Shown: one piece after another, positions 7,195 to 14,646 of the stretch | How the letters are laid out: every line of letters starts with the position of its first letter | How positions within the stretch are numbered: position 1 is the stretch's first letter | Assembly: GCA_944377425.1 (NCBI GenBank) | Contig: CALWEX010000083.1 | Location: 1 to 36,073 of the forward strand | Length of the DNA stretch: 36,073 bases | Reading direction: 5' to 3' | Source: an uncultured Clostridia bacterium | Lineage (GTDB): Bacteria > Bacillota > Clostridia > Lachnospirales > Anaerotignaceae | Position numbers and translations under genes: made by a program | The notes under the pieces: generated by a model | Seen by the model: the letters and a program-made list of their open reading frames with translations, nothing else | Databases searched by the model: none | What the model was told of the DNA's origin: nothing

Positions 7195-8886
7195 TTGACT
7201 AATAAAATAACAGCATCTGTATTATCAGCAATATTAATAATTAATACTGTATGCGTTATACAGGCCGAAAACTTGGGCCAAAGAGGAACTGATGTTGGCT
7301 TTACTGAAAAAACGGAATATATCCAAACAGGTATTGACAGTTACACCAATAATGAAGCCTTGGTACTTTATAAAGACGGCAGTATTGAAGTGAAAACATA
7401 CGATAATAAGTCGGAGCTTGAAGAAGGAATTTCAGATTTAATTAACGACGAAACGGTTGATGTTGTTCAGCCTAACTATACATACGAAAATACAGGGTAT
7501 ACTGTAAATGATGAGCTTTATTTTAAACAATGGGCTTTGGAAAATGACGGTTCTTTTCTCGTAAGAGAAACAAAGGCTATAGAAGTGCCAGAAATAGGAT
7601 TTATGGTGCCTCTTGCTCAAAAAACTACAATATTAAATTCCGTACCCGGTGTTGATATAAATATTGACCCTGTTTGGAATACATATAATGGTGGACGTCA
7701 GGCTGTTATTGCGTTAATTGATACAGGTGTTGATATTTACCATGATGACTTAAGCGGAGCTTTTTGGATTAATACTGATGAAATAGCGTCAAACGGCATT
7801 GATGATGATAATAACGGATATGTAGACGACATTTACGGCTATAATTTTTATAATAATAATGCCAATATTGTTCCTGAAAAAGACGAAAACCACGGCACAC
7901 ACTGTGCAGGCACAATAAGTGCTGTTAGGAATAACCAAACAGGAATAGCTGGCATAGCTTCTAATGCCAATGTGAAAATAATGCCTTTAAAAGCCCTTGG
8001 CGGACCTAATGGAGAAGGTACAACGGCTTCCATAATAGAAGCTATTAAGTACGCCGAAAATAATGGTGCTGTTATATGTAATTTAAGTTTAAGTACACCG
8101 GAAAATGATGTGGCTTTATATAAAACCATGGCTAAGTCAAACATGCTATTTGTTGTGGCGGCAGGCAACAGCGAAATAGGTGAAAATAACGACGCTACAC
8201 CTCATTATCCAGCATCTTATGATTTGGAAAACGTTATATCCGTTGCCAATATACGCGCTGACGGAAAATTAGACCCTACATCCAACTATGGCGCTTCATC
8301 AGTGCATTTAGCAGCACCGGGTAGTCAAATAGTAAGCACAACAGCCAATAACTCATATGGGTATATGACAGGTACATCAATGGCGGCTCCTATGGTTTCT
8401 GCCGTATGCGCTCTTTTGTATTCATATTATGAAGACATAAATTTAAAAGATGTAAAACAAATGGTACTTAACACAGTTACACCTATGGATACTCTTACAG
8501 ATAAAGTTTCTACTGGCGGAATGCTTAATGCAGGTGCAGCTTTTAATTATGATACTTCTTTGCTTAAGCACGAAGAATTTAATATACCGCCTGAGGCACT
8601 TATTGAGGAGGAGCCTACAAAGTTTGAATTTGAAATTTACGAAAGTGACGGAGTGCAGTATTTAAAAGTAACAGCTACTGATATAAATAATGATACTATG
8701 TATTTAAGGTATTTAGACGGAAAGCATGAGGCAAAGGATTTTATGTATGGCAGGGCAGGAAAAGCATTTACTGTTAATAAAAATAATGAGTGTACTTTTA
8801 TAGTCCATACATATGGTGAGTATACATTTTATGCTCTTGACAGAGAGGGGCATGAAACAGTTGCAAATGTTACAGTAGAAAAATAA
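7195..8886 (+). CDS. Secreted subtilisin-like serine protease (peptidase S8)
   Basis: This 563-aa protein starts at TTG, 5 nt after AAGGAAGTGATG. Residues 1-24 form a signal peptide (KITASVLSAILIINTVCVIQA), residues about 25-120 resemble an inhibitor-type propeptide, and the S8 catalytic domain spans about 150-450. The triad is visible: Asp176 in ALIDTGVD, His233 in NHGTHCAGT and Ser395 in GTSMAAPM, with oxyanion Asn325 in AAGN. A Ca2+-binding-like acidic loop (GIDDDNNGYVDD) follows the Asp. About 100 C-terminal residues (460-563) form a beta-rich domain with no LPXTG or membrane anchor, so the protein is likely released. It is a single-gene unit that converges on the NifX-like gene across a bidirectional terminator. 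Its substrate is unknown. Confidence 0.92.
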   Translation: MTNKITASVLSAILIINTVCVIQAENLGQRGTDVGFTEKTEYIQTGIDSYTNNEALVLYKDGSIEVKTYDNKSELEEGISDLINDETVDVVQPNYTYENTGYTVNDELYFKQWALENDGSFLVRETKAIEVPEIGFMVPLAQKTTILNSVPGVDINIDPVWNTYNGGRQAVIALIDTGVDIYHDDLSGAFWINTDEIASNGIDDDNNGYVDDIYGYNFYNNNANIVPEKDENHGTHCAGTISAVRNNQTGIAGIASNANVKIMPLKALGGPNGEGTTASIIEAIKYAENNGAVICNLSLSTPENDVALYKTMAKSNMLFVVAAGNSEIGENNDATPHYPASYDLENVISVANIRADGKLDPTSNYGASSVHLAAPGSQIVSTTANNSYGYMTGTSMAAPMVSAVCALLYSYYEDINLKDVKQMVLNTVTPMDTLTDKVSTGGMLNAGAAFNYDTSLLKHEEFNIPPEALIEEEPTKFEFEIYESDGVQYLKVTATDINNDTMYLRYLDGKHEAKDFMYGRAGKAFTVNKNNECTFIVHTYGEYTFYALDREGHETVANVTVEK

Positions 8887-8944
8887 AGATAGCAAATATA
8901 AATAGCTTTTTTATAATTTTATTATAGCTTATTTAAAACTTATT

Positions 8945-8977
8945 AAAAACGGCGCCTATTATAATAGACGCCGTTTT
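8945..8977. terminator. Bidirectional terminator between convergent genes
   Basis: AAAACGGCG and CGCCGTTTT, extended by CTAT/ATAG, form a stem with A and T runs outside on both strands, between the subtilase (rightward) and the NifX-like gene (leftward). Confidence 0.85.
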
Positions 8978-9021
8978 GATTTAATCAAATTTAGTTTTTA
9001 ATATGTACTTAAATATTACTC

Positions 9022-9402
9022 TTAGTGGCATGTATGCTCTCCACAATGGTGTTCACCTTCATGGTCATGGTGGTGGTCACATGTAGGCTGACCTGAGCCT
9101 AATTTTTCACCACTTAAATATTTAATAACAGCATCTTTAACAGAGCCTGAAACACCTGCTACAACTTCTATTCCTGCAGCAGTAAGGCCATTTACAGCTC
9201 CTCCGCCAATTCCGCCGCAGATAAGAACCTCAACGGAATTTGATTTAAGTACATCTATAAGGGCGCTGTGGCCGCTGTCTGATGTATCAATTACTTTTTC
9301 GCTTTTAATTCTTGAGTCCTCTGTTTCAAATAATGTAAACTGAGGGGATTTTCCAAAGTGCTGGAATATGTTTTCGCCCTCTGTAGTAACGGCAATTATC
9401 AT
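9022..9402 (-). CDS. NifX/NifB-type Fe-Mo cofactor-domain protein with His/Cys-rich tail
   Basis: This 126-aa protein carries the dinitrogenase iron-molybdenum cofactor domain (Pfam Nitro_FeMo-Co, MTH1175-like) across residues 1-100: MIIAVTTEGENIFQHFGKSP at the start, VEVLICGGIGGGAVNGL in the middle and a GIEVVAG strand. Family members bind iron-sulfur or Fe-Mo-type clusters, yet many in Clostridia lie outside nif clusters, as here. The last 20 residues are exceptional: eight His and three Cys (one at CDHHHDHEGEHH, then CGEHTCH), an obvious metal-binding tail. AGGAGG is 7 nt before the ATG. An 18-bp palindrome sits within its promoter. Its role, perhaps metal storage or cluster delivery, is inferred. 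Confidence 0.85.
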   Translation of the reverse strand: MIIAVTTEGENIFQHFGKSPQFTLFETEDSRIKSEKVIDTSDSGHSALIDVLKSNSVEVLICGGIGGGAVNGLTAAGIEVVAGVSGSVKDAVIKYLSGEKLGSGQPTCDHHHDHEGEHHCGEHTCH

Positions 9403-9436
9403 TTTAAATTCCTCCTGTTTTTATAAGTTTTATAAC

Positions 9437-9464
9437 ATTTTACAATTTGTTACAACAAATTCAA
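9437..9464 (-). promoter_or_regulatory. Promoter with embedded palindrome for the NifX-like gene
   Basis: Leftward TTGAAT (9464-9459) and TAAAAT (9442-9437) are 16 bp apart. The perfect palindrome AATTTGTT-AC-AACAAATT (9444-9461) fills the spacer and overlaps the -35 box, so a repressor site is likely. Its regulator is unknown. Confidence 0.6.
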
Positions 9465-9562
9465 GCTAATTGTTTTATGTAAAATATTATATAACTTTTG
9501 TTAGCTTAAATCAATAAGACTTTGCTTTTAAAAACAAATACGGAATTAAACTAAAAAATCAG

Positions 9563-9808
9563 TTATACTGCCATTATTTCATGTATCCTGTTTTCTATCA
9601 TTCGGCGGTACTGCTTGTTTTTGGTAAGTCTCAGGTGGCTTGTAAGGAGCCGTATATCCGTAGAGCGCGGCATTTGGTGTTTAAGCACGTTATTGCGTAT
9701 AACAACGGCTATGCGCATACTGCGGCAGTGGGTGTGCAGCTCAAAATTATCGGGGTTATACACTATCCATTCATCTTTATTCCTGTGGGACTTTTTGATT
9801 TTAAGCAT
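9563..9808 (-). CDS. Hypothetical basic protein, 81 aa
   Basis: The protein is short, basic and soluble, starting MLKIKKSHRNKDEWIVYNPD and ending RRMIENRIHEIMAV. I do not recognise a family. It is considered real because AGGAGGG lies 8 nt before the ATG and a terminator-like hairpin and a plausible promoter precede it. An opposite-strand frame over the same bases has no ribosome binding site. The Arg/Lys-rich helical C-terminus could bind nucleic acid, but there is no recognisable motif. No terminator with a T tract is obvious after it. Confidence 0.65.
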   Translation of the reverse strand: MLKIKKSHRNKDEWIVYNPDNFELHTHCRSMRIAVVIRNNVLKHQMPRSTDIRLLTSHLRLTKNKQYRRMIENRIHEIMAV

Positions 9809-9836
9809 TGTACGTTTCCCTCCTGATATTTAAAAT

Positions 9837-9876
9837 AAAAAAAGGCCGCTTTAAACACACTTATGTTTAAAACGGC
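9837..9876 (-). terminator. Terminator/attenuator in front of the 81-aa gene
   Basis: Leftward, GCCGTTTTAAACA and TGTTTAAAGCGGC pair around TAAGTG and are followed by CTTTTTTT. The T-run ends about 13 nt before the ribosome binding site of the 81-aa gene, so the element sits inside that gene's 5' leader. Confidence 0.75.
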
Positions 9877-10002
9877 TCAATAAAAGACATAATAACGCTT
9901 AAGCTTACATTGGTTTGGTTTTTGCTGTAATTAAATAAGTGAAGCTCAGCCAATTAAAACGCCTGCCTTTTTATGGTTTAGATATATAATGTTTATGCTT
10001 AA

Positions 10003-10031
10003 ATGATAAGATGTATAATATATTTTTTCAA
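10003..10031 (-). promoter_or_regulatory. Candidate promoter of the attenuated leader
   Basis: Leftward TTGAAA (10031-10026) and TATCAT (10008-10003) are 17 bp apart, giving a leader of about 185 nt before the 81-aa gene. The intervening 9877-9995 holds no gene, but GCTGAGCTT (about 9943-9951) and AAGCTTAAGC (about 9896-9905) could pair. Confidence 0.5.
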
Positions 10032-10091
10032 TATAGATTTAATAAAATATATGTTAAATTTTATACATAATATTTTATTATTTTCTGTATT

Positions 10092-10120
10092 TTGACATAT
10101 ATGTGCTTAAAGGGTAAAAT
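10092..10120 (+). promoter_or_regulatory. Promoter of the M29 aminopeptidase gene
   Basis: TTGACA and TAAAAT are separated by exactly 17 bp. The expected start is about 65 nt before the coding region. Confidence 0.8.
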
Positions 10121-10191
10121 ATATAAAAATGACTTATAATTATTTAATCAGGTATAATAAATAAAAATAAATTTTTAATTGGAGGCGCAGT

Positions 10192-11304
10192 ATGGATAAA
10201 AGAACTGAGCAGCTTGCTGAAAATATAGTAAAATACTCATGCCGTGTTCAGCCAGGGGAAAACGTAATGATTAGCTGTGTGGGGCATAACGCATTGCCTT
10301 TTGTAAAGGCTGTAATTAAAGAAATTTATAAAGCCGGAGCAAAGCCTTTTGTTGAAATAAAGGATTCATCTGTTGAAAGAGAGCTTTTAATGGGCGCTAC
10401 TGAAGAACAGATAAAATTTATGGCAGATATTGAATGCCAAAGAATGAAGGGTATGCAGGCATATATAGGCATTAGAGGCGATGATAATATTGCAGAGCTT
10501 TCTGATGTTCCGGAAGAGAAAATCAAAATGTATTCAACCAATTTTACACGTCCCGTAAATAATATACGTGTTCCGCATACTAAATGGGTTGTTTTAAGAT
10601 ACCCGACTTATTCTATGGCGCAGTCGGCCAAAATGAGCCTTGAGGCATTTGAGGATTATTTTTATGATGTATGCAATCTTGACTACGGCAAAATGAATGA
10701 CGCTATGGACAGCCTTAAAAACCTTATGGAAAGAACAGACAAAGTAAGAATAACTGGCAAAAACACAGATTTAAGCTTTTCAATAAAGGGCATACCGGCT
10801 GTTAAATGCGCCGGAGAATGCAATATACCAGACGGAGAGGTTTATACCGCACCTGTAAGGGAAAGTGTAAACGGCACAATAACTTATAACACACCAAGCG
10901 AATATAATTCTTTTACCTATGAAAATGTAAGCCTTACATTTAAAGACGGCAAAATAATAAAGGCCGAAGCTAATGACAGCGAAAGAATAAACAAAATATT
11001 CGATACTGACGAAGGCGCAAGATACGTAGGAGAATTTGCAATAGGCGTTAATCCTTACATTACAAAGCCTATGAACAATATACTTTTTGACGAAAAAATA
11101 ATGGGAAGCATACACTTTACACCGGGAGAATGTTATGACGATGCACCAAACGGCAATTCATCTGCAATCCATTGGGATTTAGTGCTTATACAGACTCCAG
11201 AATACGGCGGAGGAGAAATTTATTTCGACAATGTGCTTATAAGAAAAGACGGAAGGTTTGTTCTTCCTGAGCTTTTATGCCTTAACCCGGAAAACTTAAA
11301 ATAA
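10192..11304 (+). CDS. M29-family metallo-aminopeptidase (AmpS-like)
   Basis: This 370-aa cytoplasmic protein matches the M29 aminopeptidases (AmpS/AmpT/PepS), dimetal exopeptidases that remove N-terminal residues from peptides. The expected metal ligand pattern is visible: Glu216 in NIPDGEV, Glu281 in VGEFAIGVNP, His308 in GSIHFTPGE, Tyr315, and His327 and Asp329 in AIHWDL. The N-terminal domain (residues 1-180) is the typical Rossmann-like part. Length is somewhat below the usual 400-410. GGAGG is 7 nt before the ATG. It is monocistronic, between its own promoter and a terminator at 11320. Confidence 0.9.
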   Translation: MDKRTEQLAENIVKYSCRVQPGENVMISCVGHNALPFVKAVIKEIYKAGAKPFVEIKDSSVERELLMGATEEQIKFMADIECQRMKGMQAYIGIRGDDNIAELSDVPEEKIKMYSTNFTRPVNNIRVPHTKWVVLRYPTYSMAQSAKMSLEAFEDYFYDVCNLDYGKMNDAMDSLKNLMERTDKVRITGKNTDLSFSIKGIPAVKCAGECNIPDGEVYTAPVRESVNGTITYNTPSEYNSFTYENVSLTFKDGKIIKAEANDSERINKIFDTDEGARYVGEFAIGVNPYITKPMNNILFDEKIMGSIHFTPGECYDDAPNGNSSAIHWDLVLIQTPEYGGGEIYFDNVLIRKDGRFVLPELLCLNPENLK

Positions 11305-11319
11305 AATACCGCAAATTTT

Positions 11320-11353
11320 AAGGGACATCTGTTTTTCAGTGTCCCTTATTTTT
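11320..11353 (+). terminator. Intrinsic terminator after the aminopeptidase
   Basis: AAGGGACA and TGTCCCTT pair across TCTGTTTTTCAG and are followed by ATTTTTT, 16 nt past the stop codon. Confidence 0.85.
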
Positions 11354-11376
11354 TGTATTGGCAAAAAGCCGCCGTA

Positions 11377-11799
11377 TTATTTTTTGTTAATAAGGCTAAG
11401 AGCCATAAGCATACTTGTAATTTCGGCAAAGCGGTTGTTTTGTGCTGAGGGTGTTTTGCCATCTTTTGAAGCGCTTTCAATGGCCGGTCTTTGGTTTAAA
11501 GCGGCAGAATGCTGTATGCTCATTATTGTTTGTATAATATTAATTGTTTCTATCATACTGTCTATTCTTGAAGCTGTATTGTAATCTGCATAGTTTTTAA
11601 ATGCTCTTAAAAGTGTAACTTCTCTTGAAGGGTGTTTTTTTACTTTTTCTCTTTCGCTTTTAGCGGCGTCGTATATTCTCTGCATATAGTTTGTATCAAA
11701 GCTTTTTTTAACCGTTTCACCAGCTTTTGAAATATCGCTTACTATAGGGTTTATGGTATTTAAAAATTGAAAAACATCGTTTAAGTTTGATGAGGCCAT
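11377..11799 (-). CDS. Hypothetical protein, 140 aa, helical
   Basis: The protein begins MASSNLNDVFQFLNTINPIV and has mostly helical, heptad-like character, with a low-complexity polar stretch (SASKDGKTPSAQNN, about residues 109-122) before a hydrophobic C-terminal helix (ITSMLMALSLINKK). I do not recognise a family. AGGAGG 7 nt before the ATG supports it. It lies 57 nt downstream of the intracellular-type subtilase with no terminator between, so the two are probably co-transcribed, and it may be a partner or substrate of that protease. Confidence 0.75.
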   Translation of the reverse strand: MASSNLNDVFQFLNTINPIVSDISKAGETVKKSFDTNYMQRIYDAAKSEREKVKKHPSREVTLLRAFKNYADYNTASRIDSMIETINIIQTIMSIQHSAALNQRPAIESASKDGKTPSAQNNRFAEITSMLMALSLINKK

Positions 11800-11856
11800 G
11801 CTTAAACCTCCTGTTTTTAATTAGATTATATTTTGAGTATTACAAAATAATGCGAT

Positions 11857-12732
11857 TTATTTTAGGCTTTTAAAAACTTTTTCTATATTAAGCACATAGT
11901 CGTTAGATGCTGAAACTGAGTTTAAAATTTTTTTTACATCTCTTGGTGTAAAAGCAGGGTTATATTGATATAAAAGCGCCGCTGCGCCGCTTATCATAGG
12001 TGTTGCCATAGATGTGCCGCTCATTGAAATGTAATTTTCATTATATATTCTTTCGCTGCCTCTATTTGCGGCAGCAAATGAGAAGTTTTTGGAACGACAG
12101 CTTATAATGTTTTCTGATGGTGCGAATATATCCGGTTTATAATACATTGAACGCCCGGTTTTAAATTTAAACCGTGTTTTGTCCTCCATAGCACCGGCGG
12201 TTATAACATAAGGGCTTATGCCGGGGGAGGATACTCGGAAATGGTTTTCATTTCCGGCAGCAGCTACAACAGTTATTTTGGCTTCGTAAAGTCCGCGTAC
12301 AGCGTTTAAAAGGGCTGAGGATATTACACTGTCGTTAGTGCCTATTGACATGTTTACAACACGTATGTTGTATTTTTTATGGTTTAAATGAATCCACTTA
12401 ACGGCTTCAAGTGCCCAAATAGAGGCGCCGTGGCCGGCTTCATCAAGTATTTTAAGTGAAATTATATTGCTCTGGGGTGCTATGCCGCTGAAAAGCCCGT
12501 CTGAGAGTATGCCGTTTGAAGAAGAAATGCCTGCTACATGTGTTCCATGGCCGTTATCGTCATAGGGCGTTGTTATTTCGTTTACAAAATCCTTAAAGGC
12601 CACAATACGGTTTTGAGGGTAAGTAAAGTCCTCAAGGGGGCTTATGCCTGTGTCAAGAATAGCTATGCCTATGCCCCGGCCCGTTATGCCTTGGGGAGGA
12701 TAAGAGTGTATAACGCTTCTTGCTCTGTCCAT
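11857..12732 (-). CDS. Subtilisin-like protease without signal peptide (peptidase S8)
   Basis: This 291-aa protein is a bare S8 catalytic domain. Asp27 in AILDTGIS, His62 in GHGTHVAG, Asn161 in AAAGN and Ser241 in SGTSMATPM make the complete triad plus oxyanion residue. There is no signal peptide, no membrane segment and only about 15 residues before the domain, so it should act inside the cell, like intracellular subtilisins, although the usual LIPY-type N-terminal inhibitory extension is not evident. GGAG lies 8 nt before the ATG. The 140-aa helical protein follows in the same direction. It may serve in turnover or in sporulation; nothing in the window decides this. Confidence 0.9.
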   Translation of the reverse strand: MDRARSVIHSYPPQGITGRGIGIAILDTGISPLEDFTYPQNRIVAFKDFVNEITTPYDDNGHGTHVAGISSSNGILSDGLFSGIAPQSNIISLKILDEAGHGASIWALEAVKWIHLNHKKYNIRVVNMSIGTNDSVISSALLNAVRGLYEAKITVVAAAGNENHFRVSSPGISPYVITAGAMEDKTRFKFKTGRSMYYKPDIFAPSENIISCRSKNFSFAAANRGSERIYNENYISMSGTSMATPMISGAAALLYQYNPAFTPRDVKKILNSVSASNDYVLNIEKVFKSLK

Positions 12733-12911
12733 TTAAGGTGCTCCAAATGTTATGTTGTCTATATCATTTTATGGAGCTTAGGCTTTTTGGTGAAAGCGTG
12801 TACTAACTAATATAAATATTTATTTGAAATTTTTTTATTTTTCAGTAAAAGGGTACAAGCAGGCGGCATATACTTAGTTTTGTAAAAGATAAAAAATGGA
12901 GGAAATAAAGC

Positions 12912-13121
12912 ATGAACGGTTTCGGAGGAAATAACTTTTTATGGGTAATTATTCTTATTGCTCTTTTAGGAGGCTACGGATGTGGCTGTGGCTGCGGAAG
13001 TGTAGGCGGAGCTAATACAGATAATGACTGCTCATGGGTTATAATACTTATTCTTCTTCTTTGCTGCTGCTCAAACAATAACTCAAACAACAACTGCGGC
13101 TGCAATATGTGCGAGGCATAA
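12912..13121 (+). CDS. Cys/Gly/Asn-rich membrane-associated mini-protein, 69 aa
   Basis: The protein alternates two hydrophobic segments (FLWVIILIALLGG and SWVIILILLLCCC) with a GCGCGCGS run and an Asn/Ser/Cys-rich tail (NNNSNNNCGCNMCEA). It contains 13 Cys. Proteins of this look are annotated in Clostridia as chorion-class high-cysteine (HCB) or YjcZ-like sporulation proteins; I place it there with moderate confidence. AATGGAGG 9 nt before the ATG supports translation. It is monocistronic and is followed by a hairpin-rich region and a terminator. The cysteines suggest cross-linking or metal binding at a membrane or spore layer. Confidence 0.75.
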   Translation: MNGFGGNNFLWVIILIALLGGYGCGCGCGSVGGANTDNDCSWVIILILLLCCCSNNNSNNNCGCNMCEA

Positions 13122-13162
13122 TTAAAGACATAAGAAATTTTTATCAGATGTAGTTTCCGTTA

Positions 13163-13205
13163 GCCGCTGCCGGAAAAATCGGCAAGCGGCGCCGTTATAT
13201 GCGGC
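13163..13205 (+). other. GC-rich tandem hairpins downstream of the mini-protein
   Basis: GCCGCTGCCG pairs with CGGCAAGCGGC (one bulge), and immediately after it GCCG pairs with CGGC across TTATATG. Neither is followed by a T-run, and a true terminator lies 10 nt further on. They may stabilise the 3' end of the transcript. Confidence 0.5.
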
Positions 13206-13211
13206 TTTATG

Positions 13212-13243
13212 ACAGGCGCTTTAGTAAGGCGCCTGTTTTTTTG
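13212..13243 (+). terminator. Intrinsic terminator of the mini-protein gene
   Basis: ACAGGCGC and GCGCCTGT form a perfect 8-bp stem around a nine-base loop and are followed by TTTTTTT. Confidence 0.9.
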
Positions 13244-13248
13244 TATTA

Positions 13249-13289
13249 TAAAAACCGGCGTTTTGCTCTGCTGCTAAAAACGCCGGTTT
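13249..13289 (-). terminator. Intrinsic terminator of the beta-propeller/coiled-coil gene
   Basis: AAACCGGCGTTTT and AAAACGCCGGTTT form a long stem around an 11- to 12-base loop. It lies a few bases past the leftward stop codon and yields a T-rich run leftward. Confidence 0.8.
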
Positions 13290-13294
13290 ATTAT

Positions 13295-14524
13295 TTATTC
13301 CTCTTGGGATAAGTCGTTTTGAGTATTGGCTAAATATACCGAAGGCAGGTTTGTGTTTTCCTGAAGTGTTTCCTGCGGTGCATCCTGCTGGATTAGAGAA
13401 TTTTCTTCTTGGCTGTACTGAGTTTTGGATAGACTGTTTAAAAGATTGGTGTTCTGCTCCTCCTGAAACTTAAGGCTTTCTCTTAAATCAGCAATTGTTT
13501 GGTTAGATGACATTTGAAGCTGATTAAGCCTTTGGTTAAGCTGTGATATAATGCGGTCTTTTTCTGCCATTGACTTTTTGTAAAAATCTTCTGTGTTGCG
13601 TGTCTGTCTTTGCGTTCTGTTTTTAATATCAGCTTTAGGTGCAGAAGGCATTATAATTGTGCCATCTTTTAGGCATAAAGCATCGGAAAAAGCGTCTTGG
13701 GAATTATAAGGCATAAAATACCGCATTTTAGCAGTGCTTTTAAGCTCCATATTTTCAAGAGGTGTAAAACTTATTTTGCCGCTTTCCGTTGTTCTGTAGA
13801 ATACTTTGCCGCTATCGCCTGATACAAAAACCCTAGCTCCACCGTTATAAGGAAAAACAAAAACATTTTGAGCCGATGAAGTTTTTATAATGGCGTTTGA
13901 CCCGCTTGCACCATCTGGTGATATAGCTTGGTATAAAACCTCAAAAGATGCACCGTTTTTAACTAGCAATGCTATATGAACTGTTCTGCCTGTTTGACAT
14001 AAAGAAAAGTCGAAAAGGCTTTCGGCATTTTTATAAAGCTCGTAAGAAGCGCCGCTTTCGGTAATGTATAAATACAAAACACCGTTTTTCTCGTATAATA
14101 TATAGCTTTTGCCGCCTAAAAACATAGTTTTAAGGTAAGCGGCATTTCCCATGGCCAATATTGGTTTTCTGCTTGTAAGAGAGTGTATATATCCGTCGGA
14201 TGAGGAATAAAGTATTGTGTTTTTGTCGGCATTAAATATAAATGTGCTGCCAGTTGATACATTTAGTATTGTTTTGTCTAAAACCGGACGGGATATACCG
14301 CCGTCTGTAAGGCGTATAACATTTCCGCCGCCGCTTGACTGCTTAAAAAATATAAGGTATCCGTCTTTTTCAGGGCATATATTAAAGCCCGGATAAACAT
14401 CACCCTGCATTACCATTGGCTCTGAAGGGGCATTGTTTACGGCATAAGAGATATAAATGGCGTTCTGCCGGCAGAACAGAAATGCTGTTTTGCTCTTTAA
14501 ACGCACTGCTGCTTGTGTAATCAA
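13295..14524 (-). CDS. Hypothetical protein with beta-repeat domain and C-terminal coiled coil
   Basis: I choose the TTG at 14524 (409 aa): AGGTGA ends 5 nt before it, whereas the in-frame GTG at 14533 is itself part of that site. Residues about 1-290 are a series of short beta-strand repeats with SDGYIHSL- and EKDGYLIFF-like turns, consistent with a beta-propeller-like fold. Residues about 310-375 form a Gln/Asn-rich coiled coil (EKDRIISQLNQRLNQLQM), and the last 40 residues are disordered and Gln/Asn-rich. There is no signal peptide or membrane segment. I do not recognise the family. It is a single-gene unit between two terminators; a structural or assembly role is a guess. Confidence 0.75.
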   Translation of the reverse strand: MITQAAVRLKSKTAFLFCRQNAIYISYAVNNAPSEPMVMQGDVYPGFNICPEKDGYLIFFKQSSGGGNVIRLTDGGISRPVLDKTILNVSTGSTFIFNADKNTILYSSSDGYIHSLTSRKPILAMGNAAYLKTMFLGGKSYILYEKNGVLYLYITESGASYELYKNAESLFDFSLCQTGRTVHIALLVKNGASFEVLYQAISPDGASGSNAIIKTSSAQNVFVFPYNGGARVFVSGDSGKVFYRTTESGKISFTPLENMELKSTAKMRYFMPYNSQDAFSDALCLKDGTIIMPSAPKADIKNRTQRQTRNTEDFYKKSMAEKDRIISQLNQRLNQLQMSSNQTIADLRESLKFQEEQNTNLLNSLSKTQYSQEENSLIQQDAPQETLQENTNLPSVYLANTQNDLSQEE

Positions 14525-14591
14525 TTTAATCACCTGTATAATAATTTGTTTAATTTATAATATTACGCAAATGACTTTAAAATGACACAAC

Positions 14592-14629
14592 AAAAAACAC
14601 CGCCTTAGGTTTTGCTGCCCAAAGCGGTG
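14592..14629 (-). terminator. Intrinsic terminator of htpG
   Basis: Leftward, CACCGC and GCGGTG (extended by TTT/AAG pairs) form a stem around a large loop and are followed by TTTTTTG, 18 nt beyond the htpG stop codon. Confidence 0.8.
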
Positions 14630-14646
14630 AATTAATAATTTATTTA

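Noticed and set aside
9581..9833. Rightward frames of 72-81 aa opposite the 81-aa gene
   Set aside because: They lack ribosome binding sites and are the reverse-strand image of the leftward gene, which has AGGAGGG and a promoter.
11339..11584. 81-aa rightward frame after the aminopeptidase
   Set aside because: It begins inside the aminopeptidase terminator and is antisense to the well-supported 140-aa gene.
12735..12911. CATATACT before the mini-protein as a SigE-type -10 box
   Set aside because: A matching -35 element at the proper distance was not convincing, so a sporulation promoter cannot be claimed.
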